Part shown: in pieces, positions 52,218 through 59,101 of the stretch
Layout: each line of letters opens with the position of its first letter
Position numbering within the stretch: the first letter of the stretch is position 1
Source: Glycomyces sambucus
GTDB taxonomy: Bacteria; Actinomycetota; Actinomycetes; Mycobacteriales; Micromonosporaceae
DNA: 64,000 nt
Direction of reading: 5' to 3'
NCBI RefSeq assembly: GCF_900102815.1
Contig: NZ_FNGF01000002.1
Location: 620,001 to 684,000, forward strand
Notes under the pieces: generated by a model
Told to the model about the DNA's origin: nothing
The model's database searches: none
What the model saw: only the letters and a program-made list of their open reading frames with translations
Translations under genes and position numbers: made by a program

Positions 52218-53918
52218 CTACGGCGCGTGCTTGAAGGCGAGCCAGCCGCCGTCGACCGGGAGCTCGGCGCCGGTGACGTAGCTGGCCTCGTCCGAGGCGA
52301 GGTACGCGACGGCCGCAGCGACCTCGTCGGGGCGGCCGATCCGGCCGACCAGCGTGCCCTCGCCGGCGCGCACGATCTCCTCCGCGGAGGTGTCGGCCCA
52401 GTGCGTGGTGTAGATCGGTCCCGGTGCGACCGAGTTGAACCGGACCTCGGGGGCGTACTCGACGGCGAGCTGGCGCATCAGCGCGCTCAGCCCGCCCTTG
52501 GCCGCGGCGTAGGCGGTGTAGCCGGGGTGCGAGCGGTGGGCGTGGACCGAGGAGACGGCCACGACCGAGCCGCGGGCCTCCCGCAGCGGCGCGATGAGGG
52601 CCTTGACGCCGAGGTACGCGGCCTTGAGGGTCACGTCGAGCGTGAGGTCCCAGTCCGGTTCGGCGAGTTCGTGGGGCGCACCGAGGACGGAGGCGAACGC
52701 GTTGGACACCAGCACGTCGACGCGCCCGTGGGCGGCGAGCGCGTCGGCCGCCAGCGCCTCCCAGTCGGCGGCGCTGGCGGCGTCGGTGCGTCTGAAGTGG
52801 ACGGTGCCCTCGGTCTCGGCGGTGATCCGGTCCCCGGCCGCCTCGTCAGTGTCGGCGACGTACACGACCGCCCCCTCTCGCGCGAGCCGGGCCGTGCAGG
52901 CCGCTCCGATGCCCTTCGCCCCGCCGGTGACGACGGCGACCTTGCCTTCGAATCGGTTCATCGGCTTACCGTAGCGCCGGGAGCCGCTGGGCCGTAACCG
53001 GATGCGACGGGCCGCTCGCGGCACGACGAGGTGGAGGCGGCGGTCGGCGAGGCCGATGGCGACCTGCTGCCCCCAGGTGACGGTGAGGTGGTCGGACTCG
53101 ACGCCGTCGGCGAAGACGACCAGTCGCTCGCTCTCGCAGACGATCCGCAGCTCCTCCCCCTTGCCGAGGACGCCGGCGCTGAGGGTGGTGCCGGTGGCGG
53201 GCGAGGGCCACGCCTCCCTGACGAACCAGGACAGGGCGTCGGCCTCGAAGGGCGGCAGGATCTCGCGGCGGTCGCGTTCGGACGCGATGGAGGCGCTCCA
53301 GCCGGTGGCGCCGGCGCCGGTGCCGACGAGGACGCCGGAGGAGGACTGGCGCTCGCCGCGGCCGCCGGCGTCGACGAGGCGGTAGCGGGCGGACTGGTGC
53401 CCGGCGTGGCCGGCGTAGACCTCGTTGAGGCCGTTGATCTCCTGGCCGTCGTCGAGGCGGGCGGCGACCATCGAGAGCGCCAGGACGGCGGCGCTCTCGT
53501 CGTTCACGGCCTTGAGGGCGCGGGCGACCTCGTCGGCGCCGAAGCGGACGAGGACGCCCGCGTTGCGACCGGGTTCGGGGTCGACGCCGACCACCGGCTG
53601 GTCGGCGAGGTACTTGGCGAGGTTGGCGACGAGGCCGTCCTGGCCGACGGCGACGACGATGTCCTCGGGGCCGAAGAGGAAGCGGGGCAGGTCGTCGCGG
53701 TCGACGGCGCCGCGGCGCCAGTCGGCGGGGACCGCGGCGTCGACGGCGGTGAGGGCGGCGTCGAGGGCGTGGTGGCGGGCGGTGACCTCGTCGAGGTCGC
53801 GCCCGCGCTGGCGCAGGAAGTGGGCGGCGGCGGCGCGGGTGCCGTGGCGGACGAGGAGTTCGTCGAGTTCGCTGCGGCGGCTGACGACCACGACCCGGGG
53901 GGCGAGGGTGGCGCTCAC
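52218..53918 (-). CDS. NAD-kinase-like domain fused to short-chain dehydrogenase
   Basis: One uninterrupted 566-codon frame. Residues 1-319 are NAD-kinase-like: VVAVGQDGLVANLAKYL (GGDG motif as GQDG), GLNEVYAGHAGHQ, and GTGAGATGWSASIA in place of the TGSTAY region. Residues 320-566 are a classical SDR: VVTGGAKGIGAACTA, Asp after the second strand (VYVADTDE, favouring NAD), catalytic Ser in AVSSVHAH and YAAAK. The linker is RIRLRPSGSRRYGKP. The ATG overlaps the SPFH stop by 4 bp. No stop or shift separates the halves. It may be a true fusion, or SDR may start separately at 52961. Confidence 0.75.
   Translation of the reverse strand: MSATLAPRVVVVSRRSELDELLVRHGTRAAAAHFLRQRGRDLDEVTARHHALDAALTAVDAAVPADWRRGAVDRDDLPRFLFGPEDIVVAVGQDGLVANLAKYLADQPVVGVDPEPGRNAGVLVRFGADEVARALKAVNDESAAVLALSMVAARLDDGQEINGLNEVYAGHAGHQSARYRLVDAGGRGERQSSSGVLVGTGAGATGWSASIASERDRREILPPFEADALSWFVREAWPSPATGTTLSAGVLGKGEELRIVCESERLVVFADGVESDHLTVTWGQQVAIGLADRRLHLVVPRAARRIRLRPSGSRRYGKPMNRFEGKVAVVTGGAKGIGAACTARLAREGAVVYVADTDEAAGDRITAETEGTVHFRRTDAASAADWEALAADALAAHGRVDVLVSNAFASVLGAPHELAEPDWDLTLDVTLKAAYLGVKALIAPLREARGSVVAVSSVHAHRSHPGYTAYAAAKGGLSALMRQLAVEYAPEVRFNSVAPGPIYTTHWADTSAEEIVRAGEGTLVGRIGRPDEVAAAVAYLASDEASYVTGAELPVDGGWLAFKHAP
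52959..52961 (-). other. Possible internal start of the dehydrogenase
   Basis: The ATG at 52961 begins MNRFEGKVAVVTGG, a normal N-terminus for a free-standing 247-residue SDR. Upstream is only CTACGGTAAGCCG, a poor ribosome site, which favours the fusion reading but does not exclude re-initiation. Confidence 0.45.
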
Positions 53919-54916
53919 CGGTCGCCGTCCGCGAGGCGGGCGAGGGCGCCGGTGAGGAGGTCGGGGGTGATGGTGAGCTGGCCGATCTCGGGGAGGTGGC
54001 CGGCGATCTCGCGGAGGGCGAGGGCCTGGAGGACGGCGACGGGGAGGTCGCGGTAGACGGCCATGCGGGCGGCTTCGGCGTCGGCCTCGGCGCTGCCGAC
54101 GCCGCGGACGCGGTCGGCCTGGGCGGCGGCGAGGGTGCGGGCCTTCTCGGCGGTGCCCTGGGCGGCGGCGAGGTCGGCGGCGGCGGCGAGTTCGGCCTTG
54201 CGGCGGTCGTTGGCGCCCTTCTGCTCGACGAGCTGCTGCTCGCGGCGGGCAAGTTCGATCTTGTTCTGGAGCTCGTTCTCGGCGATGGCGCGCTCCTGCT
54301 CGACGGCCTGGGCGCGGCGGGCGTAGGTGGCCTTGTCGGCGTCCTGCTGGACGGCTTCGCGGGTGGGAGTCTGGAGGGACCGTTCCAGTTCGGGCTCGGG
54401 GCGGATGGCGACGACGCGGGCGCTGACGACCTCGACGCCGACGTCGCTGAGGCGGGCCTCGGCGGCGAGGGCGGCGGCGACGGTCTCGCGGATCTCGGTG
54501 ATGGTCGTGGTGAGGGCGTCGGCGAGGGGGACGCGGGCGAGGAGGTCGAGTGCGGGCTGCTGGGCGAGTTCGGTGAGGAGGGTGGCGATCTGGTCCAGAG
54601 GGCGGGCGCGGGCCTGGCCGCGGTAGGGGTCGACGGAGAAGTCGAGGCGGGTGGCGGCGAGGGCGGGGTCGGCGATGCGGTAGGTGACGGTGGCCTGGAC
54701 GGTGACGTCGGCGAAGTCGGCGGTGCGGGCGTGGAACATGAGCGGGAGTTCGCGGTCGTCCACGGGCACTTCGGAGAGCACGGCGGTGAGGGGGCGGTAC
54801 CAGAACGACCGGCCGGTGCCCTCACTGCGGGTGCGGCCGCGCTGCTGGAAGCGGACCCAGATGGTGGGGGTGCCGCGGAGGTGGCGCAGGAACAGGAGCC
54901 TGGTGGTGTCGGCCAT
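53915..54916 (-). CDS. SPFH/Band 7 protein, soluble slipin-like
   Basis: A 333-residue SPFH-domain protein. The SPFH domain spans about 30-190 (LPLMFHARTADFADVTVQAT, VTYRIADPALAA, VGVEVVSARVVAIRPEPELE), followed by a charged Ala/Glu/Arg coiled coil (about 195-285; AVEQERAIAENELQNKIELA) and a hydrophobic oligomerisation end (LPVAVLQALALREIAGHLPE). Unlike stomatins, flotillins or HflK it has no N-terminal membrane helix. SPFH proteins form large rings or cages. It is the first gene of an operon with the NAD-kinase-like gene and is divergent from the Nudix regulator. AAAAGGAGG precedes the ATG. Confidence 0.88.
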   Translation of the reverse strand: MADTTRLLFLRHLRGTPTIWVRFQQRGRTRSEGTGRSFWYRPLTAVLSEVPVDDRELPLMFHARTADFADVTVQATVTYRIADPALAATRLDFSVDPYRGQARARPLDQIATLLTELAQQPALDLLARVPLADALTTTITEIRETVAAALAAEARLSDVGVEVVSARVVAIRPEPELERSLQTPTREAVQQDADKATYARRAQAVEQERAIAENELQNKIELARREQQLVEQKGANDRRKAELAAAADLAAAQGTAEKARTLAAAQADRVRGVGSAEADAEAARMAVYRDLPVAVLQALALREIAGHLPEIGQLTITPDLLTGALARLADGDR

Positions 54917-54938
54917 GGGGAGGGCCTCCTTTTCTCGT

Positions 54939-54979
54939 CACCTTGACGATAATCGTCGTGATAGCTTATCGTCAAGGTG
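54939..54979. promoter_or_regulatory. NrtR-type operator with two overlapping divergent promoters
   Basis: Perfect 14-bp arms (CACCTTGACGATAA and its complement; 54939-54952 and 54966-54979) flank 13 bp. Each strand reads TTGACG-N18-TATCGT: forward -35 54943-54948 and -10 54967-54972; reverse -35 54975-54970 and -10 54951-54946. The two promoters thus use the same DNA, and each arm holds one -35 and the other -10. An extra GATAA-N4-TTATC lies at 54982-54995. Confidence 0.8.
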
Positions 54980-54985
54980 GTGATA

Positions 54986-55666
54986 ATGAGTTATCCGGTG
55001 TTCGCGGTCACGGTCGACCTGGTGGTGCTGACGGTCAGGGAGGGCGAGCTGCAGGTGCTGCTGGTGCGGCGCGGGTGCGAGCCGTTCCTGGACCGGTGGG
55101 CCCTGCCGGGCGGGTTCGTGCTCGCCGACGAGGACCTGGCGACGGCCGCACGGCGCGAGCTCGCCGAGGAGACGGGCCTGGACGGGCCGGGCGGGCACCT
55201 CGAACAGCTCGCCAGTTACGGTGCGCCCGAACGGGACCCGCGCGGCCGCGTCGTCACGGTGGCCTACCTCGCGCTCCTGCCCGACCTGCCGGCCCCGACG
55301 GCGGGCACCGACGCGGCGGAGGCCGAGTGGCGGCCGGTGGGCCAGACGGGTCTGGCGTTCGACCACGACCGCATCCTCGCCGACGGGATCGAGCGGGCCC
55401 GCTCCAAACTGGAGTACACGCCGCTCGCGGCGGCGTTCTGCCCGCCCGAGTTCACCGTCGCCGCGCTGCGGCAGGTCTACGAGGCGGTCTGGGGCGAGTC
55501 GATCGACCCGCGCAACTTCCACCGCAAGGCGACCACCACCCCCGGCTTCATCGACCCGACCGGGGGCGCGACCGAGGGCGGCACCGGCAGGCCCGCGCGG
55601 CTCTACCGCCGCGGCGAGGCGTCCCTCCTCAACCCGCCGCTCCTGCGCCGCAGGCTCGACGGCTGA
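54986..55666 (+). CDS. NrtR-like Nudix-related transcriptional regulator
   Basis: A 226-residue protein. The N-terminal Nudix domain starts FAVTVDLVVLTVREGELQVL and has a complete Nudix box at 43-65 (G-x5-E-x7-REL-x-EE-x-G-L). The C-terminal winged helix (about 150-226; FTVAALRQVYEAVWGESIDP, FHRKATTTPGFI) is that of NrtR repressors, which sense ADP-ribose and control NAD metabolism. Many NrtR proteins have lost the Nudix box; here it is intact, so hydrolysis is possible. ATG 54986 is chosen; GTG 54980 and 54977 are in frame and would suit a leaderless RNA. Confidence 0.87.
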   Translation: MSYPVFAVTVDLVVLTVREGELQVLLVRRGCEPFLDRWALPGGFVLADEDLATAARRELAEETGLDGPGGHLEQLASYGAPERDPRGRVVTVAYLALLPDLPAPTAGTDAAEAEWRPVGQTGLAFDHDRILADGIERARSKLEYTPLAAAFCPPEFTVAALRQVYEAVWGESIDPRNFHRKATTTPGFIDPTGGATEGGTGRPARLYRRGEASLLNPPLLRRRLDG

Positions 55667-55700
55667 CGGCCGCGCCTGGCGCGGACCTGCTGTGCCTCGT

Positions 55701-55745
55701 GCGATGCGATGCGGTGCGGTGCGGTGCGGTCCTGCGGTGCGGTGC
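55701..55745. repeat. GCGRT pentamer tandem repeat
   Basis: Two GCGAT and four GCGGT units, a CCT interruption, then two more GCGGT units, lie in the 119-bp gap after the NrtR-like gene. They do not encode a recognised product. Confidence 0.85.
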
Positions 55746-55753
55746 TTCGGGAC

Positions 55754-55780
55754 GGGCGGGGACCGATGCGGCCCCCGCCC
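55754..55780 (-). terminator. Probable terminator of the MarR/SnoaL operon
   Basis: An 8-bp GGGCGGGG/CCCCGCCC stem with an 11-bp loop, 5 bp past the stop at 55786. Confidence 0.45.
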
Positions 55781-55785
55781 GCGCC

Positions 55786-56208
55786 TCACTCGCCGGCGAG
55801 CTGGCGCATGAGCGTGGCGGTGTCGGAGCAGATCCACTCCTCGGCGAGCCGGCCGTCCTCGATCCGGTAGATCTCGATGCTCGTGTACTCGACCTCGCGG
55901 CCGGTCGGCGCCATGCCGAGGAACTCGCGGGTGTGCTTCCCGCTGAAGGTGAGGCGCACGGTGACCTTGTCGCCGGCGCCGAAGATGTCGTGGACGTCGG
56001 CGCGGATGCCCGGGAAGGCGTCGTGCATGGTCCGGAAGTTCCGCGACCAGGCTTCGAGGCCGCGCTCCTGATAGGGCATGCCGGCGATGTTGATGGCGAA
56101 GTCCTCGGTCAGGAACGCGAGCGTCGCGTCCAGGTCGGACTCGTTGAACGCGTCGAACGCCCTGCGGACGAGGTCGACGTTGGCTTCGGTGGCGGTCTCG
56201 GTCGTCAT
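55786..56208 (-). CDS. SnoaL-like (NTF2-fold) ester cyclase-like protein
   Basis: A 140-residue protein of the SnoaL/NTF2 fold: VDLVRRAFDAFNESDLDATL, FLTEDFAINIAGMPYQERGL, MHDAFPGIRADVHDIFGAGD, YTSIEIYRIEDGRLAEEW. Relatives are polyketide cyclases, but many act on or bind other small molecules. It overlaps the MarR stop by 4 bp, so the regulator probably controls its own operon in response to a compound handled by this protein. Confidence 0.85.
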   Translation of the reverse strand: MTTETATEANVDLVRRAFDAFNESDLDATLAFLTEDFAINIAGMPYQERGLEAWSRNFRTMHDAFPGIRADVHDIFGAGDKVTVRLTFSGKHTREFLGMAPTGREVEYTSIEIYRIEDGRLAEEWICSDTATLMRQLAGE

Positions 56209-56690
56209 GGTCGCTCCCTGGTGTCGTCGGGGGCCTGCGGCTCCTCGGCGAGGACCGCGGCCTTGAGCCGGTCGATCACGTGGTCGAGGCCGCGGCCCAG
56301 CCGGTCGCGCTCCGCTTCGGAGAGGTCCCCGAAGAGCAGCGCCGCGAACTCGCCCTGGCCGCGCTCCAGTGATCGGGCCGTGTCGGCGCCGCGGCCGGTG
56401 AGCGTCACGAGGGTCGCACGGCGGTCGGTGGGGTGCGGCTCCCTGGTGACGAAGCCGGTCTCGACCATCGCGTCGACCAGTCCGGTGACGTTGCGCGCGG
56501 AGACCCCCAGCGCCTCGGCGAGGTGCCGCTGCGTCGCGGGGCCGTCCTGGTGCACCAGCCACAGCAGGTGGGTGCGCGACTGCGTGAGCCCTTCGCGCGC
56601 GAACATGCGCTCCATGTCGGCGTTCAGGATGACCGTCAGCTCCAGGAGCCTGCCCAGCATCGCGATGTCGCCCGCTTCGCGTTCCACCAT
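56205..56690 (-). CDS. MarR-family transcriptional regulator
   Basis: A 161-residue winged-helix regulator: LTQSRTHLLWLVHQDGPATQ, helix-turn-helix QRHLAEALGVSARNVTGLVD, and wing FVTREPHPTDRRATLVTLT. It likely dimerises on the palindromes directly upstream and represses itself and the SnoaL-like gene. The ATG at 56690 lies about 8 bp after the predicted RNA start (minus-strand -10 TATGAT at 56710-56705). Confidence 0.9.
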   Translation of the reverse strand: MVEREAGDIAMLGRLLELTVILNADMERMFAREGLTQSRTHLLWLVHQDGPATQRHLAEALGVSARNVTGLVDAMVETGFVTREPHPTDRRATLVTLTGRGADTARSLERGQGEFAALLFGDLSEAERDRLGRGLDHVIDRLKAAVLAEEPQAPDDTRERP

Positions 56691-57187
56691 GATGATGAGT
56701 GTACATCATAGTGAAGCAGGTTCACTAAATCGGTGCGCTCCTCGGCGATCGCGGCCGCGGTGCGGGCGATGGCCTCGGAGATGAGCTGCCCGTACGGGTC
56801 GTCGGCGAGGATCGCGGCGCTGTCCTGCGCGGCGGCGATGTGGCGGCGGGCCGCGTCGAAGGAGGCGAGGCGGCGGTAGCCCTCGGCGAGGTTGAGGTGC
56901 AGCGAGGGGTACAGCCCCGCGGCCTTGAGGCCGGGGTGGTGGGCGCCTGTGCGCTCGTCGGTGAGGGCGTCGGCGGCGTCGAGCGCGCGGACGTCCCAGG
57001 CCAGGGCCTCGGCCGGGTCGGCGTACAGGTCGGCGAGGTGGTGCGCGAGCGTGCAGCGGTGGAGCGGGTCGCCGTCGGGGCCCGCGGCCTCCCACATCGC
57101 CAGCAGCCGGGCCTTCGCGCCCTCGGGGTCGCCGGTGTGGCCGTCGGCGACGGCCTTCGCGATGGCGTCCATGGTCGCGTCGGTCAT
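56636..57187 (-). CDS. Tetratricopeptide-like protein with tail overlapping marR
   Basis: A 183-residue frame. Residues 20-150 are helical with TPR-like pairs: CTLAHHLADLYADPAEALAW, LYPSLHLNLAEGYRRLASFD and AARRHIAAAQDSAAIL. Similar small actinobacterial proteins have unknown function and usually end near this point. Here the frame continues through the MarR operators and 55 bp into the MarR coding region, giving an unlikely tail (SSSWWNAKRATSRCWAGSWS). Loss of an earlier stop is likely. GAGGA precedes the ATG at 57187. Confidence 0.65.
   Translation of the reverse strand: MTDATMDAIAKAVADGHTGDPEGAKARLLAMWEAAGPDGDPLHRCTLAHHLADLYADPAEALAWDVRALDAADALTDERTGAHHPGLKAAGLYPSLHLNLAEGYRRLASFDAARRHIAAAQDSAAILADDPYGQLISEAIARTAAAIAEERTDLVNLLHYDVHSSSWWNAKRATSRCWAGSWS
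56692..56727. promoter_or_regulatory. Two MarR-type palindromes over the promoter
   Basis: ATGATG-N6-CATCAT (56692-56709) and TAGTGAA-GCAGG-TTCACTA (56709-56727) are both perfect and abut each other. Together they cover the -10 and -35 region of the MarR gene. Confidence 0.65.
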
Positions 57188-57279
57188 GGGAGTCCTCGAA
57201 GTCGTCGGCGCGGTCGGCGGGGCCGGTCCAGCGTAAAGGCACCGGCGGTCGCCGCGGCTGCTCCCCCGGGGCCGCGGGC

Positions 57280-57309
57280 GCGGTGCCCGCCCCGGAGGGC
57301 GGGCACCGC
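57280..57309 (-). terminator. Terminator of the secreted crystallin-like gene
   Basis: A perfect 13-bp stem (GCGGTGCCCGCCC and its complement) with loop CGGA starts 8 bp past the stop at 57317. Confidence 0.8.
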
Positions 57310-57316
57310 CGGGACG

Positions 57317-57862
57317 CTAGCTGATCTGGTAGGAGCCGGCGCGGTTGCTCCAGCCGATGGTGTCGAGGTTGGCGAGGTTGTCGATCCAGGTCGACGAGGC
57401 GCCCGAGAGGGTCACGGTGTCCCAGAGCTTGATGTCGCACGAGCGGTACGTGTGCACGGAGCTGGCGCGGTTGCTCCAGCCGGCCGCGTCGAGGTAGTCG
57501 ACGCTGAACTCGACCGGGGAGTACGCGGCGGTGCAGGTGTAGTTGGTGGCGACGAAGGAGCGGGTGCCGCCGGCCGGGTCGTAGTTCGTGCGGTCGTACA
57601 TGGTGATGAGCACGGTGTCGGCGAGGACCCCGGCCTCGGCCGAGGCGGCGCGGTCCTCGGCGAACGCCGCGGCCTGCGTCGCCGCGCAGCTCACCTCGTC
57701 GGTGACGAGGTTGACCACGCAGTGGTCCGCGGCCGGGGCGCCGTGCGCGGCGGCCGGGGCGAGGGCGACGAGGGCGAGGACGGCCGGGAGCGACAGCAGG
57801 GCCGCGATCAGCGTGCGCCCGCGGTTCGCGGCCTTCGGGGTGAGTTGTTCGAGTTTGCTCAT
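57317..57862 (-). CDS. Secreted beta/gamma-crystallin-like protein
   Basis: A 181-residue exported protein. A basic start (MSKLEQLTPKAANRGR), hydrophobic segment (TLIAALLSLPAVLALVALAP) and AHGAPA give a signal peptide. The mature part has four Cys residues and two repeats ending LDAAGWSNRASSVHTY and LDTIGWSNRAGSYQIS, spaced about 50 residues, typical of crystallin-like or peptidase-inhibitor I36-like secreted proteins of actinobacteria. Calcium binding or protease inhibition is possible but unproven. Single gene; the start is ATG 57862. Confidence 0.75.
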   Translation of the reverse strand: MSKLEQLTPKAANRGRTLIAALLSLPAVLALVALAPAAAHGAPAADHCVVNLVTDEVSCAATQAAAFAEDRAASAEAGVLADTVLITMYDRTNYDPAGGTRSFVATNYTCTAAYSPVEFSVDYLDAAGWSNRASSVHTYRSCDIKLWDTVTLSGASSTWIDNLANLDTIGWSNRAGSYQIS

Positions 57863-57919
57863 GCCGCAAGGGTATTGGACGGAAGGGGCGCGACGGACCG
57901 CGGAGGCGGGAATCGATCG

Positions 57920-57948
57920 TTGACTATGCATGAATGCCGTGTTAGGTT
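57920..57948 (+). promoter_or_regulatory. Promoter of sugar locus 3
   Basis: -35 TTGACT (57920-57925), 17-bp spacer, -10 TAGGTT (57943-57948). RNA would start near 57955, directly before the operators. Confidence 0.7.
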
Positions 57949-57957
57949 CAGGTCCCG

Positions 57958-57987
57958 GATGACAACGTTGTCGGCAACGTTGTCATC
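57958..57987. promoter_or_regulatory. LacI operators of sugar locus 3 (tandem)
   Basis: GATGACAACGTTG and its complement (13-bp arms, 4-bp spacer TCGG). Inside are a perfect GACAACGTTGTC (57961-57972) and a near copy GGCAACGTTGTC (57973-57984), each with the central CG of LacI-family sites. Confidence 0.85.
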
Positions 57988-58019
57988 GGTTCCCGCAGCA
58001 GGCGACGCGAAGGGGCGGC

Positions 58020-59060
58020 ATGACGCGAGTGGACGGCCAGGACGACCGGCGGGCCCCGACGATCAAGGACGTCGCCGCACTGGCCGAGGTCGGCATCAAG
58101 ACCGTCTCGCGCGTCCTCAACGACGAACCCGGGGTCAGCCCCGGGACGAAGGACCGCGTCCGCCGGGCCGTCGAGTCGCTCGGCTACCGCCGCAACACGA
58201 TCGCCTCCAGCATCCGCCGCCGCGACCGCCGCACGGCCTCGATCGGCCTCGTCGTGGAGGACCTCGCCAACCCCTTCGCCTCCAGCGTCACCCGCGCCAT
58301 CCAGGACTACGCCGCCGAGCGCGCGCACCTGGTCCTGGTCGGGTCCAGCGACGGCGACCCGGCCCGCGAGCGCACCCTGGTGCAGGAGTTCGGGTCCCGC
58401 CTCGTCGACGGCCTCATCATCGTCCCCTCCGGAGCCGACCAGTCCTATCTGGACTACGAACGCGCGCACGGGGTCCCTGTCGTCTTCGTCGACCGCCCCG
58501 GCAGGCGCTTCAAGGCCGACACCGTGGTCTCGGACAACGCCGCCGGCACCGCCGCCGCGGTGCGCCACCTCGCCGCCCGCGGGCACGAGCGGATCGCGTT
58601 CCTCGGCGACCGGCAGTCGGTCTACACCGCCGCGCAGCGCCTGGCGGGCTTCAGGTCCGCCATGGAGGAGCTGCGCGGGGAGGCCGACCGGCGGTACGTG
58701 CGCACCGGCCTGCGCGACAGCGTCCAGGCCCACGCCGCCGCCCTGGAGGTGTGCGGCCTCGACCCGGCCCCCACCGCGCTCGTGTGCGGCAACAACCTCG
58801 TCACCATCGGCGCGGTCCACGCCCTCCAGGAACTCGGCGCGCGCGACCGCGTCGCGTGCATCGCCTTCGACGACATCGAACTCGCCGACCTGCTCCGGCC
58901 CGCGCTCACCGTGGTCGCGCAGGACACGGCGGCCCTCGGCGCCAGCGCGGCCCGGATGCTCTTCGAGCGCCTCGACGCGCCCGGCGCCCCCTACCGGCGG
59001 ACCACGGTCGCCGTCCGGCTCGTCCCGAGGGAGTCCGGGGAGATCCCCGCCTCGGCCTAA
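58020..59060 (+). CDS. LacI-family transcriptional repressor (locus 3)
   Basis: A 346-residue LacI regulator: helix-turn-helix TIKDVAALAEVGIKTVSRVL, hinge NTIASSIRRRDR, sugar-binding domain with VVFVDRPGRRFKADTVVSDN and CIAFDDIELADLLRPALTVV. It is the first gene of the locus and follows its own operators by 32 bp, so it is autoregulated. The next gene starts 41 bp downstream. Confidence 0.92.
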   Translation: MTRVDGQDDRRAPTIKDVAALAEVGIKTVSRVLNDEPGVSPGTKDRVRRAVESLGYRRNTIASSIRRRDRRTASIGLVVEDLANPFASSVTRAIQDYAAERAHLVLVGSSDGDPARERTLVQEFGSRLVDGLIIVPSGADQSYLDYERAHGVPVVFVDRPGRRFKADTVVSDNAAGTAAAVRHLAARGHERIAFLGDRQSVYTAAQRLAGFRSAMEELRGEADRRYVRTGLRDSVQAHAAALEVCGLDPAPTALVCGNNLVTIGAVHALQELGARDRVACIAFDDIELADLLRPALTVVAQDTAALGASAARMLFERLDAPGAPYRRTTVAVRLVPRESGEIPASA

Positions 59061-59101
59061 CCGCATACGCCCTGCCACATCGAGGACAAGGAGGTCCCCA
59101 G

